Part shown: in pieces, positions 11,426 through 22,254 of the stretch
How positions within the stretch are numbered: position 1 is the first letter of the stretch
How the letters are laid out: every line of letters begins with the position of its first letter
NCBI RefSeq assembly: GCF_040802235.1
Contig: NC_133170.1
Coordinates: 41,797,501-41,861,500 of the forward strand
DNA length: 64,000 nucleotides
Source: Manis javanica
Taxonomy: Eukaryota > Chordata > Mammalia > Pholidota > Manidae
Direction: 5' to 3'
Notes under the pieces: model-generated
Told to the model about the DNA's origin: nothing
The model's input: only the letters and a program-made list of their open reading frames with translations
Database searches by the model: none
Position numbers and translations under genes: made by a program

Positions 11426-12700
11426 ACCTGGCAGAATAAGATTTGAAGCTCTTTTCTCCCAGGAGCCTTATACCATTGTGGGACTGTTGATTTTTCGAAG
11501 CCCTTTCCAAATACTGAATTGGAAATTACTTCCAGCAGTTTCTGCCCACGGGTCCTGGCTGTGCCTTCTCAAGCCAATTTGGCAGCCCGGCAGATCATTC
11601 AGGTGGCAAAACATTTTGGTTTGGTCCATTTTGGCTCAAGCTGCATAGACACACCCATGTGCTTGACTTCTCTGGGGCCGTTTTGTGAGATTATCAATCA
11701 GTATGGTTCAAAACCAGACAGGCTAGCCCAGATGGCCTGCACCCTTTGTTCTCTTTGTGATGGAAGACAAAGACACACTGACCTCCTAAACCCCCCCCCC
11801 AGAAAACCTGGCAAATCACTGATTTTTCTGTGAATATACTAGTGGGAGTGATTCTAAGAATCATACCTTCCAAGTCCTGCACATTTCACAGCCCAGCTGC
11901 CTGCTGACTTGGGGGAGTAGCCTCCCTTTTCCAGAGGGAAAAGGAAACAGCTCCTTTAAAAAGCTGGCTAATTCATATTTTTATTTTATGTTTTCCAAAG
12001 CAGATACTAATCAGGTCTATCAATGTCATCCTCCTATTTGGCAGTGTGTGACCTGAGGTGATACCTGCCACTTTGGCCACAATATCCAGCAGCAGGAAGC
12101 TCTACCAGGGTGGGAAAAATGAAGCTGCAGGAAGAGCCCCCCCTGTCTCCTCCACCCCAACTATTTTTCCCTGGGACACTTTCCCTGTGAACACGTCAGC
12201 TGTGAAAACACAAATCTTTCCTCCCCTGCCTCCCCCACCACCTTCCAAGACATATGCTATTTATCAAAGCGAAGAATAAAAAGAAGGCTTTTAAAGATTT
12301 CAATTTCCATTTTTTTAAAAAAAGGAGAAAGGACTTGGGATCAGCTGGAAGTACCATGCTGAGTGCTTGCTGTGTGACACTTAACTGTCATGAACTGCTA
12401 AGCATTATTCCTATTTTGTGGGTAGACATAATCAGGGTCCCCACACATGTCATATATTTAAATCAGTGATATTAAAAGTTTTCATTCAGTGCAATTTGCT
12501 GACTGCTCTGAACTCAGCTTATGAAGCAGCTCTGTGCTGGTTGAAGGGGAGGAGAGCCTGGCCATGGCTGGCAGCAAGCGGGCCTTCTGTTTCCTCCCTC
12601 CTCGGTGGTCGCAGTGGTCTGCGGCCACACTGCCCAACGTGGCAGCGACGGGCCTGCAGCCAAGGCGGCCCAGGATGTGCTCTACCTGCAAAATATGCAC
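11426..12700. other. Repeat-poor stretch with a GC-rich patch
   Basis: No repeat could be named. A C-run of 10 lies near 11791-11800. The patch at 12540-12690 is GC-rich with several CpGs and open on both strands (overlapping 71-101 codon frames), but has no domain, splice context or poly(A) trace to support a gene or processed pseudogene. Confidence 0.35.
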
Positions 12701-12701
12701 C

Positions 12702-12917
12702 GGGTTTCAAAGACGTAGTATAAAAAATGTAAAACATCTCATTAATAATGTTTTATATTGATTACATGTTGGAGATAACAATATTTTGGACACATTGGGT
12801 AAAAGTAAATAGTATTAAATTATTTTCATCTGATTGTTTTACCTTCATGAATGTGGCTCTTAGAAACTGTAAAATGATGTCTGTGGACCATGGTGTTTTC
12901 CTATAGGACCACGCTAA
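12702..12917 (+). mobile_element. hAT-type DNA transposon relic (MER-class)
   Basis: The order 'aaaacatctcattaataatg', 'tatattgattacatgttgga', 'tattttggacacattggg', 'gaatgtggctcttagaaac' and a terminal 'ctataggaccacgct' follows the right half of a common non-autonomous hAT element, whose terminus reads like 'tattggacagcgctg'. The left half is missing. Confidence 0.55.
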
Positions 12918-13977
12918 TCTAGAGAGACAGGGAAGGTGTTTCTCTTCTAGAAGAGAATCCTCCTAGAAGAGACAAGATTTCTGCCCAAACAGAAGTCCAT
13001 GATAACCTGTTGTTGACTCACAGATTTATAATTTCTTAAAACATTAAACAACACATTGTCACCTGATATTAAAACTGTCATTTTCATATTTATCCAGAAA
13101 TCTATGAATAACTCCCTACTTTGGTGCAAGTTAAAAGGAAGTTTTCTTTATTAGCTGTTCTAATCTGTGAAATGCAGTGTTTTGATACCTTCATTGGGGC
13201 AATTACCAGCAGTGCCCTAAAATTTCTACAGACTCATCAAAAGGGCTCTTCATTTCACCTCACATTCTCAATTTCCAGAGTCAGCCTGGCATAAGATTCC
13301 AATATCTGAATGTCATGGAAACTTCCAGGCCCACTGGACTAGAGAGGAAGCATGTAGATCTTGTGACATCATTCAATAAGCAGGACTCTTCATGTGTTCT
13401 GACTTCTAAGACATCCCATTGTTGAACCTAAGACACTACTATCTGGGTAAAAAATCCAACATCCAATTTTTATCCATAGATGGTAACTAAATTATAAACT
13501 AGGTACTGTGATGTACATATAGATTATGGGTGTTTCTCTTTATTCGATTTGTATGTTATTCTTGATGACTTATAAATGATCTTAAAACATTGATGTACTC
13601 TATTCATCTTTTACTTGAAAAGTTGAGTAGTGGCTAGGAAGTGTTGCTACATTTAGGTCTATAAATTAACCTATGCACAGGTTTTCCTAAAAATGGTCAT
13701 ATACAGAAACCTTGATATTACCTCAATTATTGAAACTCCCTAGAAATGGTTTTCTCTTGAGTTCTTTTGTCCTCCTGGCCTCCCCACTGCCTGTAAATGG
13801 AGGCTTTTTAAAAAATTCCTCTCCTCGCCCTCTTCCCAGGCTTGCAACAGCTGGGCATGTGCACTCTCCCTGTGTAATTATGTCTTCTCAGCTCAGTCTA
13901 GGGTCCACCAGGGCAGGGCTGGTGGGAGTGGGCCGATTGCTCTGAGAAGAAGGAAAAGGAAAGACCTTGGTGTCTAA
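12918..13977. other. About 1 kb, nothing recognised
   Basis: Single-copy-looking DNA. A pyrimidine-richer patch lies at 13735-13960 with a 77-codon frame of no recognisable domain. Confidence 0.4.
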
Positions 13978-14110
13978 AGCTGCCCAGTCCACTATGGTAA
14001 CTTCTAGCCAAAAACTGAGCACTTGAAATATGGCTAGTGTCATGCTGTAAGTATAAAGTATGTACCAGAGTTCAAAGAAAAAAGTTCAAATGAACAAAAA
14101 AGTAAAAGAG
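13978..14110 (+). mobile_element. hAT-type DNA transposon relic, terminal fragment
   Basis: The text 'ctgcccagtccactatggta', 'cttctagcc', 'gagcacttgaaatatggcta' matches the terminal part of the hAT-type element related to the copies at 12702 and 34648, including the 'gtagccactagcc' and 'gagcacttgaaatgtggcta' phrases. Confidence 0.55.
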
Positions 14111-14512
14111 CTCATTTGTGCAAACAGTGGAAGGAATAGGACATACACCTGGCTTTTAAAAATAAATCAGTTTCATTTTGAGGCTCCATTCTGGAAGAGT
14201 GGGTGGGGAGCATAATAAATTTGGATTCACCCTCCCCCTTCTCTCCTTGGCTGAGGGTTGTAACTGTTCTGGGGACTTACCTGGTCCTGCAACACTGTGG
14301 GCAAGAGGGACCTCAAATCCTCTTAGGGCCCAGGAGTTATCTCGGCTGGTTACTTTTTTCACCACGCTGGTCTCGGGGATCTCCGAGAAGCTAGCAACAG
14401 TCTTTTCCAACTTCCACGCTGCTCTCCAGCACTTGTTGTAGTGCTGGGTCTCCTGGGACCTGCTGGGCTGTAGGAAGCCCTTGCCAGCTCTCTGGAGCTC
14501 TGTTATCTTACA
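14111..14512. other. Spacer, nothing recognised
   Basis: Includes a 149-codon minus-strand frame at 14156-14605 that runs into the transposon relic downstream. It has no recognisable domain and is probably fortuitous. Confidence 0.4.
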
Positions 14513-14738
14513 CCAGAGGTGAGTGAACTGCAGCCCACAGGCCAGCCCTGGCCTGCTTGCTGCCGGCTTATGCAAGTAAAGTTTTATGAACATAGCCACA
14601 TTCATTCCTTTACATATTGTCTGTGGTAACTTTCATGTGACTGGCAGAATTGAGTAGCTGTGACAGAGTCCACATGGCATCACAGGCTAAAGTGTTTACT
14701 ATTGGTAACTTTAATAAGCAGTTTGCCAACTCGTGGTT
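14513..14738 (+). mobile_element. hAT-type non-autonomous DNA transposon relic
   Basis: Nearly full-length by landmark order: 'gtgaactgcagcccacaggc', 'agtaaagttttatgaacata', 'tacatattgtctgtggtaac', 'gaattgagtagctgtgacag', 'gtccacatggcatcacaggc' and 'agcagtttgccaactcgtgg'. This is a common mammalian MER-class element whose ends form a terminal inverted repeat. I do not give the exact MER number. Confidence 0.7.
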
Positions 14739-15116
14739 TAGACATACCATGCATCCACATCTTCTTAAGTCTCCTCACCTTCCCAGGGCTTTGTCTGGAG
14801 ACTGAGGCATGGCTTCCCTAGGCTTTTACATCCTGCCAATGGTTATTTTTCCCCATCTCCTCCCCCAGGCTCAGTAGTGGAGATGCCAGGATCCAGGCTC
14901 ATTTCTCAGGGATCTCACCAGACCTATGCCCCATTCAACTCCCCTTGGGGAAGGCAGGCTCGCTTCCAGTTCTTCAGGGATTTTTCTAAGTCTTTGTTTA
15001 TGCCCAGTGTCCCTTTCCTTCCTCCAAATTCTAGGGTTTAAAATTCAGATCTCAGAATTATTCCTCAAATTTCCATGTGGCATCTGTTCCCTGCGGCAGT
15101 GAACAAATAGTTTAGA
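14739..15116. other. Spacer, nothing recognised
   Basis: Moderately GC-rich text with no recognised exon or repeat. Confidence 0.4.
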
Positions 15117-15306
15117 ACAGTGTTTCTCCAAGTGTGAACCACAGGGTGGTAACATCAGTGTCACCAAGGAACGTGCTACAGATACAGATTCTCAGGACTC
15201 ATCTCATGCCCACTGGATCAGAAGCCCTGGTTGGGGAGCCCAGGAATCCGTGTTTCAGCAAGATTTTCAAGTGATCCTGGTGACAGCTGGAGTTTGGTAA
15301 GTCCTG
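15117..15306 (+). mobile_element. MER5-type DNA transposon relic (hAT-Charlie)
   Basis: The whole element can be followed: 'cagtgtttctccaagtgtga', 'accaaggaacgtgctacaga', 'tgcccactggatcagaagcc', 'ctggttggggagcccaggaa', 'ccgtgtttcagcaagatttt' and 'caagtgatcctggtgacagc'. Length about 190 bp is the normal size of MER5A. Confidence 0.8.
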
Positions 15307-16249
15307 GATGAGACTGAGTGGACCTATCTCGGTCTCTGCAACCTGGGCTGTGTGCTCTCAGGGTTACAGTTTGTACTAAGGAATGTGTGTAGCTGTCTCA
15401 TTAATAGGGAGCATTGCCCTATCTAGATTTGAAGGAAATTTGTATGGATAAAATGGGTAAAATTGGGATTAAAATATAAAATTTACATTAATTTTAAAGA
15501 TAAAACAGCAGATTTCTCCAGACTCTGCTACCACACCCTGTAGAGAGGGTATCTATTCTTCTTTGCCAGTGGGAATATCGGAGGAATCCTGGTGTAAGTA
15601 ACCAAGAGGTGGGCAGAAGATGACTTGGAGACTTACTTTGGGCCCTTAAACCACTCAAGCCATTTGTTAGTTAGGGACTATTCCAGTTAGCCTCTTCATT
15701 CTGCTACTCAGATATTCACCTTGCCATCCATGTATTTTTTTACTCCTAGTCATGTGCTCTCTATACTTGTAACTTGAATTTGTCTCTTCCTTCACATTTA
15801 TTTTCCTCCCTTTTTCCCTCTTTGACCTCGTGTCTTCCAAACTCATTGGCCATGTGCGTAAGAAAGACACTGATTAAACAAATGTTTGTGTAAATGTTCT
15901 GGGAGCCTTTTCGACTCACTTTTGCATTAGTGTTGTGATCAGCTGAGCAATTGCTCTGATTTATTTTAATGAAAATGTGGTTGCACTTCCACCACTCACT
16001 GCTTCCTTCAATGTCTCTGCCCAGCCCGCTGCCAAGCTCAGCATATGGTGGGAATTTGCCTCAGGCTTAGGTACTCCCCAGTGAACTCCTTGCTCTGGAT
16101 TCTCCCCATTCACAACCTCTTACTCCCTGTTTGTGCAAAGCCCCATGTACTGAATGGAGGAGTTAGCTTGGAGGTGCATGTCTTGTTTTCCTCACATCAA
16201 AATGTCCATGGATATGTGGCAGCATATTTTGCCCATAGTCTGAAAACTT
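15307..16249. other. About 0.9 kb, nothing recognised
   Basis: Single-copy-looking sequence without a domain-bearing frame. Confidence 0.4.
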
Positions 16250-17024
16250 GATTGGGAACCTGGGGAACCCTCCTATACTGCTGGTGGGAATGTAAATTAG
16301 TTCAACCATTGTGGAAAGCAGTATGGAGGTTCCTCAAAAAACTCAAAACAGAAATACCATTTGACCCAGGAATTTCACTCCTAGGAATTTACCTTAAGAC
16401 TGCAGCAGCCCAGTTTGAAAAAGACATATGCACCTCTATGTTTATCGCAGCACTATTCACAATAGCCAAGAAATGGAAGCAACATAAGTATCCATCAGTA
16501 GATGAATGGATAAAGAAGAGGTGGTACATATACACAATAGAATATTATTCGGCCATAAGAAGAAAACAAATCCTACCATTTGCAACAACATGAATGGAGC
16601 TAGAGGGTGTTATGCTCAGTGAAATAAGCCAGGTGGAGAAAGACGAGTATCAAATGATTTCACTCATCTGTGAAGTATAAGAACAAAGAAAAAACTGAAG
16701 GAGCAAAACAGCAACAGACTCACAGAACCCAAGAATGGACTAACAGTTACCAAAGGAAAAGGGACTGGGGAGGATGGGTGGAAAGGGAGGGATAAGGCAG
16801 GGGAAGAAAGGGGGCATTATGATTAGTATGTATAATGTGTGTGGGGGGAGCACTTGGAGGGCTGTACAACATAGAGAAGACAAGTAGTGATTCTATAACA
16901 TCTTACTACGCTGATGGACAGTGACTGTGAAGGGGTATGTGGGTGGGACTTGGTGAAGGGGGGAGCCTAGGAAACATAATGTTCCTCATGTAATTGTAGG
17001 TTAATGATACCAAAAAAGAAAAAA
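16250..17024 (+). mobile_element. 5'-truncated L1, sense, with A-rich tail
   Basis: The first 430 bp encode the L1 ORF2 C-terminus. The rest is an L1 3' UTR ending in an A-rich tail ('ccaaaaaagaaaaaa') at about 17008-17022. The 3' UTR phrases 'catcttactacgctgatgga' and 'cagtgactgtgaaggggtat' match, in reverse complement, the copies at 23467 and 34756, so the three belong to one family that I associate with pangolins. No clear target-site duplication is visible. It is more diverged than the 23467 copy. Confidence 0.9.
16252..16680 (+). pseudogene. L1 ORF2 C-terminal relic
   Basis: The frame shows the ORF2 C-terminal signature: WECKLVQPLWKAVWRFLKKL, then PFDP..SLLGIY, TMFIAALFTIAK-like text, DEWIKKRWYIYT and EYYSAIRRK. 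It is open for 113 codons from 16252. The Trp codon usually found after the 'FATT' position reads TGA at 16591-16593. Beyond it the same frame continues with recognisable ORF2 residues to what looks like the natural TAA at 16678-16680. No endonuclease or reverse transcriptase domain is present, so the copy is dead. Confidence 0.9.
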
Positions 17025-18559
17025 TGTAACCCTGGAGGTAAATTCCCCACACATTTCCTTTAAGTTGGGTCTTTCTCCATGCCTGTTATTACACCCTTTC
17101 TGTTTCTGAAAGCTGAAGAGACAGAAAGGAAATCTTTTAGCCAAATATAAATGTGAATTTCCAAATTTCCCATTTTGGGTTTCCAGCAATGCTTGATCAT
17201 TTTTTGCTGTGAGTGGTATGTCAGATTTACGAAAGGAAATTGACCTGTCTTTTTGCTTTGTTTTGCTAAATAATTCAAAGCAAAAAAATCCATGTTTTCT
17301 TCAAAGATCTTTCTCTATTTCAAAAAGCCCTGAACTAGAGAAAAGCAAATAAGAAAACATCAGCATTTGGGCTCCCTTTTCTCTTATTATCAGAAATATT
17401 CATGACCAACTTCCTGTCGAAGTCCAGTCCAAGAGGGTTGGTCACAGCCTGCACCACCTTAGTTACAGGCAGAAAAAATAACAATTGAAATCTGGAGCCT
17501 TTTGTATTAATTTTTTTTAATGATGATTGTATTTTCCAAGATTTCTTTTGGAGGAAATACACTAGATTTTGCTGACATGTGATTCCCACCTGAAGGTAAT
17601 AAAGACATACGTATTGCACAAATGCTAGATTCTACCTTCCCCATTTCTTCAAAAATCTTATTTGAAAAAAGTCCCCAAATGACTAATTAAAGACAAAGAA
17701 ATCATTCAACACAGTGGAGTTTCCTGGCAGGTTTTATGAGCTCTGACCACTGGAGTTGATCCCATGCCAATGAGAGCTCTGTCATTAGTTGCATGACAAG
17801 AGTTTGGAGAAAAGAATCAACTGGGCAATATGATTATAAATGAAAACATTCATTCTCCTTTAAGAAAAAAAATCAGCAATTTGGATTTGTAGTCATGAAA
17901 TCCTGGATTTTCCTGGATTAAATGACTTGAAAAATAGTTATCCAAGGAAAGTGAGTGTGATGAAAATCAAGTATTCTCCACCAAAAAAAATGTCTTCTGA
18001 TTTTTCCTGAGAAAGTGGCTGCAGTGTTGTTACATTTTATATAACCTAACATCATCATAAATACTTTACAGACCAGTTGAGAACCTGGACTGGGTATGCC
18101 TCTCCTTTCCTCCTCTCCACAGGACTACCATATAGAGACCTTATATTTTAATACTGGGTGAATCATTTCAGCCCTATGTTTTCATATTGTCCTCTATAAT
18201 GTGATGGAATTCTAGTGGTACTCCTGGGGAAAGAGCCCCATCGCCAATTTAGCCACATTGGTTGATAGAGTAGGTTGGGAGAATGCAGAACTCTGTCTCT
18301 CCTGGAGGGGAATTCCTTGGGAGTTCCTCCATGGAAGTCTGGAGAAATTCCCAGGCAACTGCCTGCACATCCCCTTCCTCTACTAAGAAGTTCATGAAAC
18401 AATATTGTTGCCACAGACTACAAGACAATCATATGCCCATGCCACTGGACTTTGAGGGCCCTACCCACATCTATAAAGTCTCTTCATCAAAAGGAACTGA
18501 AAAGTTTCTCTCATTGGTATGCTCAGTACACTGAGCAGGGGCATGAGACCTAAACGATT
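17025..18559. other. About 1.5 kb, no gene recognised
   Basis: AT-rich at the start. A 94-codon minus-strand frame at 17335-17619 is unplaced in any family I know and has no convincing splice sites. No named repeat was seen. Confidence 0.4.
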
Positions 18560-19120
18560 AACTTCATTGGCCCAAGATCTGGCTCTGGTGAGGAGTGAAA
18601 CTGCACTTGTATTTCTCTTCTGCCGTGCTGACCCCCAGGACGGACCTCACCCAGAACTAAAGCGAGAATGACAGCGCGCGCGAAGTGTGGAGACAGTAAG
18701 GCAGCAACTGCAAGGTCAAAATTCAGTCACTAGGTACAGACATGAGAATGTGCGATGAGAATACAGGACGGAAAAGAAGACGGAAAGAAACCCAAACCCT
18801 GGGGAGTGTAAAAGGCCCGGGCACAGTTCCCTCTTCAAGGCAGCAGGAGCCCTTAGCTGTGCACTGCAAGCTGTTCCGGGGGCAGCACCCCACCGACGCC
18901 AAGGGCAGGGCCGCGCTCAAAGGTACTGAGGCTACCGCAGTAAAGACCCACAGTATGCAAAGGAAAACAAATACCACCACTGACAGAAAACCTCCTGATG
19001 TGGGCACTGAGCAGGGAATTTCTGTCCAAGCAACCAGCATAGGAACGCTGTCAGCCCACCAAGTCAGCCCATCTACCGGAGATCTTAGATGGCCCCTTCC
19101 CCCTAAAATGTGAGCCTGAA
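18560..19120. other. CpG-dense GC-richer segment, unassigned
   Basis: I count about 19 CpGs between 18620 and 19085, including a GCGCGCGCG run at about 18674-18682. The segment is open for 123 codons on + (18742-19113) and 139 codons on - (18723-19142). Neither product has a recognisable domain. It could be a worn retrotransposed copy of a GC-rich transcript, an LTR fragment or a regulatory element; nothing settles which. Confidence 0.3.
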
Positions 19121-19142
19121 TCAATGGATAGAAAACCTGCAA

Positions 19143-19303
19143 TATGTTTGAATCACCTGGTGGGTTTTAAAGACATAATAATATCCCCCAACCCGCCCCC
19201 AGAGATTCTGATTTAATTGATCTGAGGAGGAACTTAGGTACTGATGTCTTTTAAAAGCTTCCCTGGTGATTCTCACGTTGCAGCCAGGTTAAGATCCACT
19301 GCT
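19143..19303 (-). mobile_element. MER5-like DNA transposon relic, partial
   Basis: The text 'tttgaatcacctggtgggtt', 'cccagagattctgatttaat', 'tgatctgaggaggaacttag', 'aagcttccctggtgattctc' and a decayed terminus 'ttaagatccactgc' follows the antisense layout of MER5-type hAT-Charlie elements. Its left end is missing. Confidence 0.7.
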
Positions 19304-20497
19304 TCTATTACACGGTTGCTCCGAAGGATTTGTGTCTGTGCCACAGAGAGCAGGGTGGTCTGCTCTCTGTTTCAGGGGTGAAAGAATACAGGTTGAGTTA
19401 AATCTTCGTTTATGGAAACTGTTGAGAAAATAAAGTATTGATCTTACTTGAGAGACTTTTATGGTAGTCAATTAAATTAGTACTGTACCTTTCTCCTAGT
19501 AAAATAAGAGTACCATTACTATATGGAAATATAATGTTCCATAATATTTTTATTGTGAGACAGGGGACGTGTCTTACTGCACTCAAATGTACAGTTTATA
19601 CACGACTGTAAAGTTAGCTGTAATCCATAAACAGGCGATATAGATCTTACATATCTCTTTTAAGATCAGTTGGAAGGAAAATTCCTTATTCCTTAGCAAC
19701 ATCATAGGAAGTGGATTGCCTCCAAGAAAAAAAATATCCTTATCTTTTCTAATTATTCCACATGAAAAAGCAATAGAACATTCCATTATTCTAATATTTG
19801 AAGGGGAATCAATGCTTTTTTGATAATTCTCATGTACATTGTTCAAGTTTTGCAATGGAAACCTGAAAAAATATTTATTTTGCTCTCTTTTTTTTCAGTG
19901 TTATTCACTCAACTCTGTGGCAACAAAAACCAAGAGATATATTTTCCCTGAATTTCATATGCTACAATAGAAAACAACACAGCATGTAGGAAGGTTACAT
20001 GTTTCCTGGGTGGTTGGGAGACTGATAGTTTCAAGCAGAGTACAAATAGGCGTATTACTTGAGCATTTTCACTTTAGGCTATTTGGAAATGTGTCATTTA
20101 AAATGTGGAATCCTGGCACAAGATTTTCACACTGAAATTTTTTCAAAACTATCTAAAATGTGTCTTATTTGTGAAAATGCATCTTATTAATCCATTGTGA
20201 TATAAAATAACAGCTGCTAATATGATTTTAAAGTTTGTAATAAAGTGCATCAAAATGTCTATAGAATGGATCATGACAGCACAGCCAACAAGCGATATTT
20301 CAGGGACTTTTAATATGTGAGTAAAATGCCAACTTGGCAGAAAAATGAAAGCTCCCAAATGCATCTTTTCTGATTGTGACATTTATTCTTCTTATTTGGA
20401 CCCCATACCCACTTTGCCCCAGGCATTTCTATTGTTAAAAAGGAAGAGTAGGGCAATAATCATTGGTGCTAAATTAAGTGCTGCAAGCCCTAGTGTC
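19304..20497. other. About 1.2 kb AT-rich, nothing recognised
   Basis: No named repeat. Short frames of 60-90 codons are all without recognisable domains. Confidence 0.4.
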
Positions 20498-20850
20498 AGC
20501 CTGTATCAGTTAGCTAATACTATAGTAATGCTACATAACAAACCTCTCTAATTCAGTTGCTTAAAATAATTTATTCCATTGTCTGTGGGTCAGCTAGGGT
20601 TTGATTAATCTAGGCTGGGCTCAGTTATGCTCTGCTTCACATTGCAAGAGTATTTCATGCTCCTTGAATCAGTGGCTACCCAAAGCCTCTTCTTATGGCA
20701 ATAGTATATGTGCAAGAAAGAGGAGTGGAAACATGAAGCAGTCTAAGGGGTAAGATTGGAATTGGCACATATTCATGTGTAATTGCATTCTGTTAGCCAA
20801 AGCAAATCATTTGCTCACACCTGACATAAATAATAATGGTAAGGAAGTAT
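20498..20850 (-). mobile_element. MLT1-like LTR relic, antisense
   Basis: It opens 'gtatcagttagctaatacta', then 'gctacataacaaacctctct', 'aattcagttgcttaaaataa', 'gtctgtgggtcagctagggt' and 'ggctgggctcagttatgctc', later 'agccaaagcaaatcat'. This is the antisense layout of MLT1-type (ERVL-MaLR) LTRs, strongly decayed. Confidence 0.6.
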
Positions 20851-21085
20851 GCTCTATCACTAATGGAAAAAATTGCATCAATGTCAATAATACAATCTAC
20901 TACTTGGCCCTGAATATATTTTCTCTCTGGCAGCATATACTCTTGGAGGAAAGCTGCTGGTGATGAGTGCAGCTGTTTGCTGGTGGAACAGTGGCAGGAC
21001 TCTTACATAATGGCTGTTGTTTTCTTTTTAAATTAACTATTTCAGCCTAACCATCTATTTCTGTTAGAAGTTGTATATTTTAAGA
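20851..21085. other. Spacer, nothing recognised
   Basis: AT-rich spacer between an LTR relic and a MIR. Confidence 0.35.
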
Positions 21086-21298
21086 GGGCAGTTTCTAGTG
21101 CTAGATTGCCAGGGCTAAAATCCCATCTCTAATAATTACTATTTTTGTGACTTTCAGCTATTAGTTAGTTAATTGCTCTATTCTTCTCTTAAATGTGGGG
21201 GAAACAATAATTCTTAACTCAAAGGATTTTTGTAAGGATTAAATGAGTTAGTGTATATAAAATGAACAGTCATCTTCAGCCAGAGTAATATGTGACCA
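21086..21298 (-). repeat. MIR SINE relic, antisense
   Basis: The order 'tagattgccagggctaaaat', 'tttgtgactttcagc', 'ttttgtaaggattaaatgag' and 'ttagtgtatataaaatgaac' follows antisense MIR. Confidence 0.65.
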
Positions 21299-21812
21299 CT
21301 GAAATCTTTAATTCACCATGTTGTTTCTAAAATATAAACTTCCAAGGCAGGAGTTATGCCTGCTTTACATGTCACATGAATTTTCCAGTAAATCACTATA
21401 GTTGGTAAGCAGTCTAGTATATTATATGGTGGCCAAACATAAGTAAAGATTATTTTCTTTCCACATCTCCTCTGTCTGCCAAAATAGGTTTATGCCAACC
21501 CCATGACAACATTTACCTTTTTTTGGGAATCCATAACAAATTAAATCTAACAAAACCAAACAATAATTAATTCAAAATATATATTTTTGGCACTTACAGT
21601 GGGTGAAGAATAACAAGAAAAAGAGTCTGGGGGATGGGAATTATAAAGATGCATAGAGAAATCCTATTTTCTTATACAGCCTCTTATCTATTAGGAAAGA
21701 TTATCAAACAGGTAAGGGCAATAGTGAAGCCAAACAGAAATGTGTATGCTAATACAAAGGTATGTGCAGGCAGAAACTGGATGTGCTGCATGAGGAGCTG
21801 TCTTTACTGCTT
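21299..21812. other. AT-rich spacer, nothing recognised
   Basis: No named repeat or gene in this stretch. Confidence 0.4.
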
Positions 21813-21932
21813 TGTGCAATTATTCATCTGTAGAATGGAAACAATAATAGTACTTACTTCTTAGAGCTATTGTGAGGAAATATGTCAAGCATTCATCACA
21901 TTGCTAACCATTGCTAGTAGTAGTAGCAGGCC
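21813..21932 (-). repeat. MIR SINE 3'-part relic, antisense
   Basis: The text 'ttcatctgtagaatggaaac', 'aataatagtacttacttctt' and 'agagctattgtgaggaaata' is the central to distal part of antisense MIR, ending in a short (TAG)n at about 21915-21927. Confidence 0.7.
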
Positions 21933-22039
21933 ATGGAGAAGATAAGAGGAAACGTACACAAAGGGCACAGTTGAGTTGGAACTCTCAGTCCTGTCAAGAC
22001 TTGAACATGCAGAGATGGGAGGGACAAAGCACATCAGTG

Positions 22040-22160
22040 GAGTGGAGTCAGGTGCTGGTTCAGACAGCCTGGCTTGAATCTCGACTCCATCACTTCATGT
22101 AAACTTGGCAAGTTTCTTAATTTCTCTGGCTGACCTATCAGTTTTGGAAAGAAGTGTGAA
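22040..22160 (-). repeat. MIR SINE 5'-part relic, antisense
   Basis: The text 'cagacagcctggcttgaatc', 'actccatcacttcatgtaaa' and 'cttggcaagtttcttaattt' is the leading part of antisense MIR. It sits downstream of a distal MIR part, so the two are separate copies. Confidence 0.65.
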
Positions 22161-22254
22161 AAAGATCTCTAACTATATTTGAAGATATCAGCTCCTCAGA
22201 ATTCTAGTTTTGCTCACAGATGTATGTTGAGAATCAGGATAGGCATGTCTTTCT

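Noticed and set aside
14156-14605. 149-codon minus-strand frame
   Set aside because: It overlaps a hAT-type transposon relic and has no domain.
16250-17024. Target-site duplication for the sense L1
   Set aside because: No flanking direct repeat could be found by eye; the insertion may be too old or its start misplaced.
17335-17619. Minus-strand frame with an exon-like middle (about 17390-17470)
   Set aside because: No convincing acceptor and donor pair and no protein family I can name.
18723-19142. Possible processed pseudogene in the CpG-dense block
   Set aside because: No poly(A) trace, no target-site duplication and no recognisable parent protein. Kept only as an unassigned segment.
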